Positions 19,179 through 28,899 of a stretch of DNA of 64,000 bases are shown here, in pieces. Source of the stretch: Buttiauxella brennerae ATCC 51605 (GTDB lineage: Bacteria; Pseudomonadota; Gammaproteobacteria; Enterobacterales; Enterobacteriaceae); contig NZ_LXER01000022.1 in assembly GCF_001654925.1 (NCBI RefSeq), positions 62,001-126,000 on the forward strand. Reading direction: 5' to 3'. Position 1 is the first letter of the stretch. Each line of letters begins with the position of its first letter. The position numbers were made by a program, and so were the translations under genes. Below the pieces are notes generated by a model that worked only from the letters and a program-made list of their open reading frames with translations, was not told the DNA's origin and did not search any database.

Positions 19179-19697
19179 TTAACGTTTTAATTTGGCTACG
19201 TAAGGCAGATTTCTGTACTTATTTTCCCATGGCATGCCATATCCAATCAGTAAGTCATCATTTTCCATCTCATACGCATAATATTGTCTGACGGGGATAT
19301 CTACCCGACCCGGTTTGACAAAAAGAACAGCAACGCTAACCGATTTAGGCGTGTGGTTTTCCAGGATAAATTGAACAAGGCGCTTCATCGTTCCGCCTGA
19401 CTCAATAGCATCATCAATGATGATGACATCCCGACCGCTGATATCGATATTCTGATGGAAAACTATCGCTGAATTATTATTTCTGTCGCCTGGCGTATGC
19501 GGGCAGGCAATATAATCCATATTAATATCAAACTCTAACTGCCGGGTCAGGTCAGCAGTGAAGAGGATCCCGCCCGGTACAACCGTAATAATGACCGCGT
19601 CATCAAAATGCTGGTTGAGTTGTGCTGCAACCTTCGTCACACCCTCAGCAATAGCCGATTCACTCACTATGATTTCACCAATATGTTCATGTTTCAT
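19179..19697 (-). CDS. Hypoxanthine phosphoribosyltransferase-like protein
   Basis: A 172-residue type I phosphoribosyltransferase, probably transferring phosphoribose from PRPP to a purine base. The PRPP-binding loop is VIIIDDAIESGGT (residues 91-103). The flexible-loop and C-terminal stretches (DLLIGYGMPWENKYRNLPYV) match the Hpt family. It differs from canonical bacterial Hpt, which has a DDIIDTGGT-type loop, and is absent from this spot in E. coli, where ypfN is next to ypfH. It is probably a second, divergent Hpt paralogue; the usual hpt would be elsewhere. The gene has its own upstream gap (19698-19803), so it is likely independently transcribed. Substrate preference cannot be told from sequence. 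Confidence 0.8.
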   Translation of the reverse strand: MKHEHIGEIIVSESAIAEGVTKVAAQLNQHFDDAVIITVVPGGILFTADLTRQLEFDINMDYIACPHTPGDRNNNSAIVFHQNIDISGRDVIIIDDAIESGGTMKRLVQFILENHTPKSVSVAVLFVKPGRVDIPVRQYYAYEMENDDLLIGYGMPWENKYRNLPYVAKLKR

Positions 19698-19803
19698 AGA
19701 AATTTCCCTTTAGTTATTAGAGTAATCAACACATTCAGCATTCGTTAAAACCCTTACTGTCCAGATTAGCCTACAGGCTGGGGGCTTCACTCAGACGGGG
19801 TTT

Positions 19804-20502
19804 TCAAAGGAACTCAACAATATCATCATCGTTCGGCTTACCACCGCTGAGAGCCTCATCAAAATAGTGCTTCGGCACGGTATAACGCAGGTGATCGAGC
19901 GCAAGCTGAATACTGCGGTCGTCAATCGCGTGGCCTAAATCGTCAATCACATCGAGCGTCACATCACCGCCCAACTGAGTTAACTGTTCGTGAGCATCAA
20001 AGGCATGCTTCACATCAATCACGTTATCAACATCGCCATGAATCAAATGAATGGTGGTCGCGGTTGAAGCGCGTTGCGGAAGTTGTGCGTAACGACCATT
20101 AAAAGCCACCACACGAGAAACCAGCCCCGGCTGTGATTTCACGCTCTCAAGCGCCATGATGGCCCCTTGTGAGAAACCGATCAGTGCGGTGGCATTTGCA
20201 GGCACACCGCTGTGTTTCTGCCAGTCACGCACCACTTCAACAAACGTGGGCATAATGGCATCTACCCGCTGCTGACGGTTCTCTTCCGTTATTCCCGCAA
20301 CAGAAAACCATTCCCGACCTTGATGATGGCCGCTGGGTGCTGGGCCACCAATGCTAACCACCAGCGCCTCCGGGAAATGCGGTGCAAACCAGCTACCGAT
20401 TTCACCCATTGCAACAGGGTTATCGCCAACACCATGAAATAACAACATCAGTTGCTTTGCCGGCGTGGCAGGGCTTTGGACGATAAAATGTTCGTGTTTC
20501 AT
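19804..20502 (-). CDS. ypfH: Alpha/beta hydrolase (esterase) YpfH
   Basis: A serine esterase of the phospholipase/carboxylesterase family, 232 residues, equal to E. coli YpfH. The nucleophile elbow is GFSQG (Ser111), and the catalytic Asp and His are likely in HGDVDNVID and DDLGHAID. The oxyanion region is LLFHGVGDNP. The natural substrate is unknown. The ATG at 20502 is preceded by AAGGAGAA; the frame extends upstream without family similarity. It lies about 75 bp after tmcA on the same strand. Confidence 0.92.
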   Translation of the reverse strand: MKHEHFIVQSPATPAKQLMLLFHGVGDNPVAMGEIGSWFAPHFPEALVVSIGGPAPSGHHQGREWFSVAGITEENRQQRVDAIMPTFVEVVRDWQKHSGVPANATALIGFSQGAIMALESVKSQPGLVSRVVAFNGRYAQLPQRASTATTIHLIHGDVDNVIDVKHAFDAHEQLTQLGGDVTLDVIDDLGHAIDDRSIQLALDHLRYTVPKHYFDEALSGGKPNDDDIVEFL

Positions 20503-20576
20503 GGTGTTCTCCTTAAGTTTCTGGAGTTGACTATACGCCGACGAATAGTGATGACCATGCCATTTAACTGAACGAC

Positions 20577-22592
20577 TTAGTGGAAAAATTGCAATTGCAA
20601 AAGCGTATTTTTCAATGCAACACACTCTTGCTCATCAAGTTTTTCCAGCGCCTTTTGCACTTCCTGGCGCATCACGCTCAGCAAGGCTTTGCGCCCGGAT
20701 ATGCGCCATTGCTGGCAAAGAGAGTCTACACTCAGGCATTGCTGCACGCGCCCGCGTAGCGCATTGAGCGGCAAATCACTGGCGAGCAACAGGCGGTTCA
20801 GGGAACCTAAACAGGATTCCAGCGGGCGGTGCCCGAAAGCAAAACCCGCTAACTCCAGCCAGTCATCACGGTTTAGCGCCGCCTCTTCACGAGGAATAAC
20901 CGGCAGCGGCTGGTCAATCCACGGTTGCAACCAGCGAATGTCCCGCGCTAAACGCTGCTGTTCATGGCGAGTCAGCGCCTCTCCTTGCTCAGTCAGTGGC
21001 AGTAACGCCATAGCGGTATAGCAACCGCTGCTGGCTTCGCGATGGCTGCCTACACGCGCCAGAACGAACCCGCAGCTTTCCCAGAAACGCCATAGCTCAT
21101 CAGTAAAACCAAAGCTGACTGAAAGATAGTCCGCCGCATTTTGTGCGTAATTTTTCGCACCAGCAATCATCTGCTGGCCGATTTGCTGACGCTGGCGCAG
21201 CGGATGCACCGCGATACGGCTGACCCGCAACCCTTTAAGCGTTGCCGCCCTCGGGCTACCACCATGTGCCGCCAGCGACTGGGCGACTAAATTCCCGCGT
21301 GGCCGCCGAAAACCTGCCCACACCGCGCGGCTCAGGTTGTCAGTCAGCCCGCCCTCTTCCACAAGCCAGGTCGCGCCAATAATTTCCTCGCTGCAGGTCG
21401 CGGCAATAAAATGCTGACCTGGCGCATCCAGCATGCGACGCCAGTCCAGCGGTGTGGTGCGGTAATGGGCACCGGACAGCAGACGGTACATCTGTTGCAG
21501 TTGCTGCGACGGCTGTAACGCGCTGTTGCGTTCAATGACCTGCAAAGAGACAGCACCGTGTGGCGCTGCCGTTATGTCGATTTCATCAAACAACAAAACA
21601 GCGTCGATCAGCTTTTCCAGCGGGTCGTTGCTAGCCCAACGAATCGGAGTTGAAAGGGTGTAACGCGTCAGTGCGTCGAGACTTGCGCAGAATTTAAGTA
21701 CAAACCCACGCCCTGTCCCTTCGTAACCCTGCACCGTTGTGGTCAGTAAAGCCCGAGGAAAATGGGAAATTAGCTGGCGTAGCTGGGGAGCCGGAAGTGC
21801 TGCGGCTTCATCAATGATGAGCCAGTCGGCCTGAAATGCATCGGGGTTGGCAAGCAGTGCGTCAGGTGCGACAAAGTTAAAGCCATCGCCCGCATGCTCA
21901 GCGAGCACATCCGTCGCCGCTTTTCCCGGCGCGGTGACCAACCCAGCCCCCGGAATTTTGCGCAGTAGCATGCCCGCCAGCGCTGATTTACCACGCCCGC
22001 GGGGAGCAGTAACCACCGCAACGCCCGCAGGCATATTTAGCAGTTCGTCCAGAATCGCGGCTTGTTCATCGAAAGGCGCACCACTAGCAGCATGCCATTG
22101 TGGGCGCAAAGAGAAATCAGGAATGTGTAGCGGCTGATGTTGCTGCCAGAGCACACACTCGTTATCGGCATTGATGCAGTGCTGTAGATGAGCAATAAAA
22201 TGGGGTGTGGGAATGGCTTCGGCTTGTTCACTCCAGCGGTTTGAGTCGCAATCAGGCTGCATAGGCCAGGCGTGCCAGTCGGGGGCCAGCAGCACTAACC
22301 AGCTTCCCGCTTTGAGCGTGCCCGCAAGAGCCGCGAGAGCTTCGGCATCGAGCCCATTCCTGGCATCAAAAACAGCGTGTAGAAACTCACGGCCCAGCAA
22401 GGTGCGCATGGCTGTGGTTGCACAGTGCAGCGGCAATTCAGGAGCGGCACCCACCCACAACCAATCACCGGGTAATTGCCTGGCCAGAGAGTGCACTTGC
22501 TGGCTGCTCCATGCACTTTCACCTGCAAGAATAATCATGCGACGAATGCCAGCATCATTCATGCTGGCGGTTGCTTGCCTGAGCTGTTCCAT
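20577..22592 (-). CDS. tmcA: tRNA(Met) cytidine acetyltransferase TmcA
   Basis: An ATP- and acetyl-CoA-dependent enzyme that makes N4-acetylcytidine at the wobble base of elongator tRNA(Met). The ATG at 22592 gives 671 residues, the E. coli length, and has AAGGA 8 bases upstream. Alternative starts at 22601 and 22610 are less well spaced. Order of domains: N-terminal domain, RecD-like helicase/ATPase with Walker A PRGRGKSALAG (near 198-208) and Walker B WLIIDEAAALPAP, GNAT acetyltransferase domain (VSRIAVHPLRQRQQIGQQMI), and a C-terminal tRNA-binding tail. It precedes ypfH and follows ypfJ on the same strand. Confidence 0.94.
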   Translation of the reverse strand: MEQLRQATASMNDAGIRRMIILAGESAWSSQQVHSLARQLPGDWLWVGAAPELPLHCATTAMRTLLGREFLHAVFDARNGLDAEALAALAGTLKAGSWLVLLAPDWHAWPMQPDCDSNRWSEQAEAIPTPHFIAHLQHCINADNECVLWQQHQPLHIPDFSLRPQWHAASGAPFDEQAAILDELLNMPAGVAVVTAPRGRGKSALAGMLLRKIPGAGLVTAPGKAATDVLAEHAGDGFNFVAPDALLANPDAFQADWLIIDEAAALPAPQLRQLISHFPRALLTTTVQGYEGTGRGFVLKFCASLDALTRYTLSTPIRWASNDPLEKLIDAVLLFDEIDITAAPHGAVSLQVIERNSALQPSQQLQQMYRLLSGAHYRTTPLDWRRMLDAPGQHFIAATCSEEIIGATWLVEEGGLTDNLSRAVWAGFRRPRGNLVAQSLAAHGGSPRAATLKGLRVSRIAVHPLRQRQQIGQQMIAGAKNYAQNAADYLSVSFGFTDELWRFWESCGFVLARVGSHREASSGCYTAMALLPLTEQGEALTRHEQQRLARDIRWLQPWIDQPLPVIPREEAALNRDDWLELAGFAFGHRPLESCLGSLNRLLLASDLPLNALRGRVQQCLSVDSLCQQWRISGRKALLSVMRQEVQKALEKLDEQECVALKNTLLQLQFFH

Positions 22593-22616
22593 GCCTTGCA
22601 TCCTTGTCACATCTCG

Positions 22617-23492
22617 TTATTTAACGGCATTACCAAAAGTGTTGCACTGCGCCGGGTCACCGCTGTCGAAACCACGCTTGAACCACGTATAACGTTGTTC
22701 CGAAGTACCATGAGTGAAGCTGTCAGGAACGACGCGCCCTTGCCCTTGTTGTTGCAGGCGGTCATCACCAATCGCTTCCGCGGCATTCAACGCTTCCTGT
22801 AAATCACCGGCATCCAGCACTTCTTGTTTCTGCATGCTGTTGCCCCAGACACCCGCGAAACAGTCTGCCTGCAATTCCATTTTTACAGAAAGACGATTGC
22901 CTTCCGCCTGGCTTGCGCCCTGCTGGAGTTGACGAACTTTCGGTTCAATCCCTAATAATTTTTGGACGTGGTGGCCAACCTCATGGGCAATGACATAGCC
23001 CTGCGCGAAATCGCCATCTGCACCCAGTTTACTTTTCATTTCATCGTAGAACGAGAGATCGATATATACCGTGCTGTCTGCCGGGCAGTAAAACGGCCCC
23101 ATAACGGACTGGCCTGTACCACAGCCGGTGCGGGTTGCGCCACGGTACATCACCAGTTTAGGTTGCTGATAAGTCCGGCCCATCTTCTGGAAAATCTCGC
23201 CCCAGGTATCTTCCGTGGTTGCCAGAATGACCGAGGTGAACTTAGCCGCTTCATCATCATTAGGGCTGATAGATCGCTGTGAGGATTGCTGTTGCGGGAC
23301 AGGCTGCCCACCTAACATTGAGGTGAGATCGACGCCGTAGTAACTCGCCACCACGACAACAATTAATATGATGATACCGCCTTTACCGCCAGGTAAGCGG
23401 AACCCGCCGCCTCCGCCGCCAAAGCTCGGTCCGGAAGCGTTATTTCTTCTGTCATCAACATTGTCGCTTTCACGACGACCTTGCCAACGCAT
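22617..23492 (-). CDS. ypfJ: Putative zinc metalloprotease YpfJ
   Basis: A membrane-anchored putative neutral zinc metallopeptidase, 291 residues. The N-terminus is a charged cytoplasmic stretch, then a Gly-rich segment and one membrane helix ([17 protein letters not shown]). The zinc motif HEVGHH (HExxH) lies in the middle, and [12 protein letters not shown] downstream fits the third ligand. The start at 23492 has GGAG upstream and matches E. coli ([12 protein letters not shown]). An ATG four codons upstream lacks support. Biological role unknown. Confidence 0.92.
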   Translation of the reverse strand: MRWQGRRESDNVDDRRNNASGPSFGGGGGGFRLPGGKGGIIILIVVVVASYYGVDLTSMLGGQPVPQQQSSQRSISPNDDEAAKFTSVILATTEDTWGEIFQKMGRTYQQPKLVMYRGATRTGCGTGQSVMGPFYCPADSTVYIDLSFYDEMKSKLGADGDFAQGYVIAHEVGHHVQKLLGIEPKVRQLQQGASQAEGNRLSVKMELQADCFAGVWGNSMQKQEVLDAGDLQEALNAAEAIGDDRLQQQGQGRVVPDSFTHGTSEQRYTWFKRGFDSGDPAQCNTFGNAVK

Positions 23493-23575
23493 AGGTGACT
23501 CCATTGTTCACAACTTGTAATCAATAGATCGTAGGCGGATAACTCGACAATTACCATAAGAAACAAGATGTGAAA

Positions 23576-23604
23576 AAGCCGAATGTGAGAACACATTCGG
23601 CTTT
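23576..23604 (-). terminator. Terminator after purC
   Basis: A stem aagccgaatgtg-agaa-cacattcggctt between purC and ypfJ. On the minus strand it is followed by TTTTCAC, giving a good intrinsic terminator for purC. Confidence 0.85.
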
Positions 23605-23625
23605 TAAAATAATTACGCAGGAAAC

Positions 23626-24339
23626 TTAATCGATTTTTACACCAATACGGCGAGCCACTTCTTCATAAGCTTCAATCAGGCCACCCAGGCTCTGGCGGAA
23701 ACGGTCTTTGTCCATTTTATCGAGGGTTTCTTTGTCCCACAGGCGGCTACCGTCAGGGGAAAACTCATCACCCAGTACGACCTCACCGTTGAATAGACCA
23801 AACTCGAGTTTGAAATCGACAAGGATCAGACCCGCATCGTCAAACAGTTTGCTCAGCACGTCGTTGGCTTTGTAGCTCAGCTCACGCATACGCGCCAGAT
23901 TCTCTTTGTTCACCCAGCCGAAGGTTTCACAATAAGATTCGTTGACCATCGGGTCATGCATCTCATCGTTTTTCAAGAACAGGTCAAACAGCGGTGGATT
24001 GAGTTCAATACCTTCGTCAATGCCCAGACGCTTGACCAGAGAACCCGCTGCACGGTTGCGGATAACACACTCAACCGGCACCATATCGAGCTTCTTCACC
24101 AGCACTTCGTTGTCGGAGAGCAATGCTTCCATTTGCGTAGGAATGCCCTCTTCTTCCAGTTTAGCCATAATGAAATGGTTGAACTTGTTGTTCACCATGC
24201 CTTTACGGTCGAACTGTTCGATGCGTGCACCATCTCCTGCTGACGTATCATTGCGGAACTCGAGCACCAACAGGTCCGGATTCTCCGTGCTGTATACGGT
24301 CTTCGCTTTGCCACGATACAACTCAGCTTGCTTTTGCAT
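23626..24339 (-). CDS. purC: SAICAR synthetase
   Basis: Phosphoribosylaminoimidazole-succinocarboxamide synthase, the ATP-dependent ligase joining aspartate to CAIR in purine synthesis. It has 237 residues, as in E. coli. It starts [19 protein letters not shown], and the signature stretches [15 protein letters not shown] and [11 protein letters not shown] are intact. A perfect PurR-type operator lies about 50 bp upstream, so repression by PurR with hypoxanthine or guanine is expected. It is monocistronic, with terminators on both sides. Confidence 0.98.
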   Translation of the reverse strand: MQKQAELYRGKAKTVYSTENPDLLVLEFRNDTSAGDGARIEQFDRKGMVNNKFNHFIMAKLEEEGIPTQMEALLSDNEVLVKKLDMVPVECVIRNRAAGSLVKRLGIDEGIELNPPLFDLFLKNDEMHDPMVNESYCETFGWVNKENLARMRELSYKANDVLSKLFDDAGLILVDFKLEFGLFNGEVVLGDEFSPDGSRLWDKETLDKMDKDRFRQSLGGLIEAYEEVARRIGVKID

Positions 24340-24388
24340 CTTTCTTACTCCAGGTGTGATTTAACTAAAAATTCCGCTATCCGTGGCT

Positions 24389-24404
24389 ACGCACACGTTT
24401 GCGT
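24389..24404 (-). promoter_or_regulatory. PurR operator of purC
   Basis: On the minus strand the 16-mer reads ACGCAAACGTGTGCGT, an almost perfect palindrome matching the PurR consensus and, as I recall it, identical to the E. coli purC operator. It lies 50 bases upstream of the purC start codon. Confidence 0.88.
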
Positions 24405-24418
24405 AGCCTATCAGAAAA

Positions 24419-24440
24419 AAGGCCAGAGAGCTCTGGCCTT
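24419..24440 (-). terminator. Terminator after bamC
   Basis: A perfect stem aaggccagag/ctctggcctt just past the bamC stop, followed on the minus strand by a run of T. A typical strong intrinsic terminator for dapA-bamC. Confidence 0.88.
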
Positions 24441-24446
24441 TAAATG

Positions 24447-25481
24447 TTACTTGCTGAAAGCTGCCTGGAATGCGGCTACCAGAGCATCGTTCTGAGACTG
24501 CGTCAGCGTGTGACCTTTCGGATCGATGAACTGCAGACTGCTGCGGTTATCGAGGTCGCCTACTTGCAGTTTATAGTCGCCACTGGACAGACCTGGGTCT
24601 TTCGCCCCTAAATCTTGCCAGCCGCTATCAGACAATGGTTTGTAAGTTACAGCCATGCTGCCCGTTGAACGCGTAGAGTCAGTGACTTTCATTCCCACTT
24701 TCTCAAGTGTTGCCGGTAAACGACCCCACACTACGTTGTACGGACCGCGCACCACCAGCATTGGCAGGCCTGTGTCATCAGCAGCACTCTGAACATCAAG
24801 TTGCGTTGATACACGGCTGTCTTTCGCGTTCTGCTGGTCGGTCTGTGTTTTATCCAGGCCGGCGCTGATGCTGTTGAGCATTTCTGAGCTGTAACGCTGC
24901 ATCGACGCTGCGTCAGAAACCGGCTTGCCAGCCTGTTCCAGGTTCAGAAGTTTAACCACCACGGCTTGTTGATAGCCCTGAGGTTTCACGCTGATTTGAT
25001 AGCGCCCACGATATTGCTGATCTTCATCAGCACGGCTCCATTGTACCCAGTCAGTGGTCAGGGTTTGGCTCGTGTCATCACGTTTATCAATGCCGTAGTT
25101 TTTCGCCTGAAGGACGCTGACAACTTGTGGCCACAGCGTTGCGCTACGCGCATTTTCAACCATCAGTGTTGCGGTGTCGCCAGTAAACTGAGTACGAGCA
25201 CCACTGACCAATGCCAGAGGTTGAGCTGGCGGACGAATATCCAGCTGTTTGCCTACTGCGCCGCTGCCGTTGGTGACCGGAATATTATATTCACCATTCT
25301 GCACCGGCAGGATCATCCCAGCCGGGGAGTGGATTTCCGCGAGGGGTGCTGCATCCAGGTAGGATTCGTCACCGCTGACCTGGCGCTTATAACGCTGGTC
25401 AGTGCTGCATGCTGCTAACAGCATAGCTAACGAAACCACTGCAACTTTCGCCACCATCGACTTCTGTACTGAGTAAGCCAT
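24447..25481 (-). CDS. bamC: Outer membrane assembly lipoprotein BamC
   Basis: A lipoprotein of the Bam outer-membrane protein assembly machine, 344 residues as in E. coli (formerly NlpB). The lipobox LLAAC puts the lipidated Cys at residue 25. An unstructured N-terminal stretch that contacts BamD follows ([21 protein letters not shown]), then two helix-grip domains. The ATG at 25481 with GGGAG upstream is used. It follows dapA by 16 bp and shares its transcript, as in E. coli. Confidence 0.96.
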   Translation of the reverse strand: MAYSVQKSMVAKVAVVSLAMLLAACSTDQRYKRQVSGDESYLDAAPLAEIHSPAGMILPVQNGEYNIPVTNGSGAVGKQLDIRPPAQPLALVSGARTQFTGDTATLMVENARSATLWPQVVSVLQAKNYGIDKRDDTSQTLTTDWVQWSRADEDQQYRGRYQISVKPQGYQQAVVVKLLNLEQAGKPVSDAASMQRYSSEMLNSISAGLDKTQTDQQNAKDSRVSTQLDVQSAADDTGLPMLVVRGPYNVVWGRLPATLEKVGMKVTDSTRSTGSMAVTYKPLSDSGWQDLGAKDPGLSSGDYKLQVGDLDNRSSLQFIDPKGHTLTQSQNDALVAAFQAAFSK

Positions 25482-25497
25482 CAAATCTCCCTAAACT

Positions 25498-26376
25498 TTA
25501 CAGCAAACCAGCATGCTTAAGCGCACTAATAATCACCGGGCGACTGGCTTCAGTCAGCGGTGTCATTGGCAGGCGTAAGGTATCGGTTGCCACAAGTCCC
25601 AACTCCCTACAAGCCCATTTGACCGGGATAGGGTTGGGTTCTACAAATAATTTATTATGCAGCGGCATCAAACGTTCGTTGATAACGCGCGCTTGCGCAT
25701 AGTGCCCATTGGCAGCCAGTTTACACACTTCTGCCATTTCACGCGCGGCTACGTTTGCCGTCACAGAAATCACACCGTGGCCACCCAATTGCATGAAGTC
25801 CAGCGCACTGGCGTCATCGCCGCTAACCAGGATGAAGTCATCTTCAACCAGCTCTTTGATCTGGTTTACTCGTGTTAAGTTCCCGGTTGCTTCTTTGATA
25901 CCAATAATATTTTTTATCTTCGCCAGGCGACCGACTGTTTCAGGCAGCATGTCGCAACCAGTACGAGATGGCACATTATACAGCATCTGCGGCAGGTCGG
26001 TGCTTCCAGCGATAGCTTTGAAGTGCTGATACAGCCCTTCCTGGGTTGGACGGTTGTAATATGGCGTAACCGTCAGGCAGCCCACAATTCCGCTGTTTTC
26101 GAAACGCTTTGTCAGCGAGATAGCTTCAGAGGTGGCATTCGCGCCAGTCCCTGCGATAACCGGAATACGGCCGTCAGCCAGTTCCAGGGTCATCAGTACC
26201 ACATCACCGTGCTCGTCGTGACTCAACGTAGCAGACTCTCCGGTGGTCCCAACCGAGACAATCGCCGACGTTCCGCTGGCGACATGGTAATCAATCAGTT
26301 TTTTCAGGCTTGACCGGCAGACATTACCTTTCTCATCCATCGGCGTCACAAGCGCGACAATACTTCCAGTGAACAT
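25498..26376 (-). CDS. dapA: 4-hydroxy-tetrahydrodipicolinate synthase
   Basis: Condenses pyruvate with aspartate semialdehyde at the first committed step of lysine/diaminopimelate synthesis. It has 292 residues, as in E. coli. The catalytic residues are visible: Schiff-base Lys161 in IIGIKEATG, Tyr133 in [10 protein letters not shown], Thr44/Thr45 in GTTGESAT and Tyr107. It is the first gene of dapA-bamC and divergent from gcvR. Confidence 0.98.
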   Translation of the reverse strand: MFTGSIVALVTPMDEKGNVCRSSLKKLIDYHVASGTSAIVSVGTTGESATLSHDEHGDVVLMTLELADGRIPVIAGTGANATSEAISLTKRFENSGIVGCLTVTPYYNRPTQEGLYQHFKAIAGSTDLPQMLYNVPSRTGCDMLPETVGRLAKIKNIIGIKEATGNLTRVNQIKELVEDDFILVSGDDASALDFMQLGGHGVISVTANVAAREMAEVCKLAANGHYAQARVINERLMPLHNKLFVEPNPIPVKWACRELGLVATDTLRLPMTPLTEASRPVIISALKHAGLL

Positions 26377-26521
26377 TGGCCATCCTCTGTGCTAACAAGT
26401 GTCTCAATGGTACGTTTGGTGCATGATCAAAAGCAAGTCACCAGGTGACGCTACACGGTTGTACGCAAGTTTTTTTTATGCTTTCCTTATGATATCTCAC
26501 CGATTCACAGGAAGAATACGT

Positions 26522-27079
26522 TTGACTCCCTCACCACACCATTATTTGGTCATTACGGCCCTGGGGGCGGATCGCCCTGGTATTGTTAATACCATCACCC
26601 GCCATGTGAGCAGTTGCGGCTGTAATATTGAAGACAGTCGCCTGGCTATGCTCGGTGAAGAGTTCACGTTTATTATGCTGCTGTCGGGCAGTTGGAATGC
26701 CATTACCCTGATTGAATCGACGCTCCCACTGAAGGGCGCCGAACTGGATTTGCTTATTGTGATGAAGCGCACAGCTGCGCAAGAACGACCGGCAATGCCA
26801 GCGACTGTCTGGGTTCAGGTCGAAGTGACGGACTCGCCGCATTTAATCGAGCGCTTCACAAATTTGTTTGATGTGCATCGAATGAATATCGCCGAGCTCA
26901 GTTCGCGCACGCAACCGGCGCAGGATGGTAAACCACCCCAGCTCTATATTCAGATGACAGCTCATAGTCCTGGCTCACAGGATGCGAGTGTAATTGAAGA
27001 TGCGTTCAAGGCCCTCTGTACAGAACTCAAAGCACAGGGCAGTATTAACGTTGTGAATTATCCACAGCAAGATGATTAA
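26522..27079 (+). CDS. gcvR: Glycine cleavage system repressor GcvR
   Basis: A two-ACT-domain regulator that binds GcvA and blocks activation of the glycine cleavage operon when glycine is low. The TTG at 26522 with AGGAAG upstream yields 185 residues starting at the family N-terminus (PHHYLVITALGADRPGIVNTI). An ATG at 26399 would add 41 residues with no similarity. The first ACT domain spans about 6-85 and the second about 95-175. bcp follows after 14 bp, so the two are likely an operon, as in E. coli. Confidence 0.93.
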   Translation: MTPSPHHYLVITALGADRPGIVNTITRHVSSCGCNIEDSRLAMLGEEFTFIMLLSGSWNAITLIESTLPLKGAELDLLIVMKRTAAQERPAMPATVWVQVEVTDSPHLIERFTNLFDVHRMNIAELSSRTQPAQDGKPPQLYIQMTAHSPGSQDASVIEDAFKALCTELKAQGSINVVNYPQQDD

Positions 27080-27093
27080 GACGGAGAGTTGTA

Positions 27094-27564
27094 ATGAGCC
27101 CACTGAAAGCCGGTGATAGCGCACCGAAATTTAGCTTGCCTGATCAAGACGGCGAGCAAATAAATTTAACCGACTTCCAGGGACAGCGCGTTCTGGTTTA
27201 TTTCTATCCTAAAGCGATGACGCCAGGCTGCACCGTGCAAGCATGTGGCTTGCGCGACAACATGGATGCGTTGAAAAAAAGCGGTGTGGAAGTGCTGGGT
27301 ATTAGCACCGACAAACCAGAGAAACTTTCACGTTTTGCTGAAAAAGAGTTACTGAACTTCACCCTGCTTTCTGATGAAGACCATCAGGTCTGCGAGCAAT
27401 TTGGGGTGTGGGGCGAGAAATCTTTTATGGGCAAAACCTACGATGGCATCCACCGTATTAGCTTCCTGCTGGATGGTGAAGGGAAAGTTGAAAAAGTGTT
27501 TGATGATTTCAAAACCAGCAACCATCACGATATCGTGGTGAACTGGCTGAAAGAAAACGCTTAA
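27094..27564 (+). CDS. bcp: Thiol peroxidase Bcp (peroxiredoxin Q)
   Basis: A cytosolic atypical 2-Cys peroxiredoxin reducing hydrogen peroxide and organic hydroperoxides with thioredoxin. It has 156 residues, as in E. coli. The peroxidatic Cys46 lies in MTPGCTVQAC and the resolving Cys51 five residues later, the PrxQ arrangement. It ends at a bidirectional terminator. In E. coli K-12 the large hyf hydrogenase operon follows bcp; here perM follows directly. Confidence 0.97.
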   Translation: MSPLKAGDSAPKFSLPDQDGEQINLTDFQGQRVLVYFYPKAMTPGCTVQACGLRDNMDALKKSGVEVLGISTDKPEKLSRFAEKELLNFTLLSDEDHQVCEQFGVWGEKSFMGKTYDGIHRISFLLDGEGKVEKVFDDFKTSNHHDIVVNWLKENA

Positions 27565-27583
27565 TTGCTGCACGTAAATATTA

Positions 27584-27610
27584 AAAAAGCCGACTTTACG
27601 TCGGCTTTTT
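27584..27610. terminator. Bidirectional terminator between bcp and perM
   Basis: A stem aaaaagccgac-tttac-gtcggcttttt with A-run and T-run on opposite sides, placed between convergent bcp and perM. It should work for both. Confidence 0.88.
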
Positions 27611-27617
27611 ACTGTCT

Positions 27618-28688
27618 CTAACTTGATGGTTCGTCTGTCAGTAATGTGTCCGGCCAGGCATGCACCACTGCTTTAATCAGCGTGGCGAGTGGAATGGCGA
27701 AGAATACCCCCCAGAACCCCCACAGACCGCCAAAAATCACTACCGATAAGATAATGACTAACGGATGCAGGTTGACCGCTTCGGAGAATAAAACCGGTAC
27801 CAGTAAGTTGCCATCCAGTGCCTGAATGATTAAGTACACGGCAAACAGCGTCCAGAATTCTGTGCCCAGACCAAACTGGAACAACGCCACGCAGACAACC
27901 GGAATGGTCACCACGAATGCGCCGATGTAAGGGATCAATACCGAGAACCCCACCAGCACCGCCAACAACAGCGAATAATTCAGCCCGAAAACCACAAAGC
28001 CGATGTACGTCACCACGCCCACGACCAGCATTTCCAATACTTTGCCACGGATATAGTTAGTAATTTGCTGGTTCATTTCCAACCATACTTGCCCCGCAAG
28101 CCCACGATTTCGTGGTAACACACGGCGCACAGCATTCAGCATCTGCTCTTTATCTTTGACCAGGAAGAACACCATCAGCGGCACTAACACCAGGTAAATC
28201 GCCAGCGTTAACAGGCCCACTAATGATGCGAGAGAATACTTCACGACCTGATCACCCATGCCCATCATGCGCCCACGCATATTCTCGGCCATGGCATCAA
28301 TAATGCCTGCATCAACCAACGCCGGATAACGCTTCGGCAGCGTGGCGGCAAAATCAGAAAGTTTATTGAGCATTCCCGGCATGTCGCGTATCAGATAGAT
28401 ACCTTGCTGCCAGGCGACGGGAGCAACCACCAGCACCATCAACAGCAAAATGCCGACGAATAGCACCAGAACAATCGTGGTCGCCCAGGTTCGGGAGCAC
28501 CCTACACGCTGGAGCCGCGCTGTCGGCCACTCAAGCAGATAAGCCAGCACAATCGCCACTAACAGCGGCGCTAACAGTCCATGGAAGAAGAACAGAATAC
28601 CAAACCCGGCAACCAGAATAACCAATAGCGCGATAGCTTCCGGGTCGCTAAACCGTCGTCGATACCACTGCAACAACATTTCAAGCAT
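27618..28688 (-). CDS. perM: AI-2E family permease PerM
   Basis: An inner-membrane protein of the AI-2E family exporter/permease group (E. coli PerM/YfgO), 356 residues with about eight membrane helices, including an N-terminal pair (ALLVILVAGFGILFFFHG, APLLVAIVLAYLLEW) and a conserved C-terminal block (ALDGNLLVPVLFSEAVNLHPLVI). The substrate is not established. The ATG at 28688 has GGGAAGGGA upstream and matches the E. coli start. It is divergent from bepA and convergent with bcp. Confidence 0.92.
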   Translation of the reverse strand: MLEMLLQWYRRRFSDPEAIALLVILVAGFGILFFFHGLLAPLLVAIVLAYLLEWPTARLQRVGCSRTWATTIVLVLFVGILLLMVLVVAPVAWQQGIYLIRDMPGMLNKLSDFAATLPKRYPALVDAGIIDAMAENMRGRMMGMGDQVVKYSLASLVGLLTLAIYLVLVPLMVFFLVKDKEQMLNAVRRVLPRNRGLAGQVWLEMNQQITNYIRGKVLEMLVVGVVTYIGFVVFGLNYSLLLAVLVGFSVLIPYIGAFVVTIPVVCVALFQFGLGTEFWTLFAVYLIIQALDGNLLVPVLFSEAVNLHPLVIILSVVIFGGLWGFWGVFFAIPLATLIKAVVHAWPDTLLTDEPSS

Positions 28689-28899
28689 ACATCCCTTCCC
28701 TGACAGCATTGTGCGAGGAGAGATTGTATCTAAATGTCACAGTAAAGACTTCGCTTTTTATCTCCGTTCCATGGCAGTTTAAATTTGTCGCAGATAAGAT
28801 AGGTCTCAGTCATGCGGTGGGCTACAGTTCATTTTTGCATGCGAACAAAATCGCGTAATACATGTCGAAGATTAACTTTGATTAAACAGGACAGGACGT

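Noticed and set aside
26399-26521. ATG-initiated longer GcvR
   Set aside because: The extra 41 residues have no similarity and the TTG at 26522 has a ribosome-binding site.
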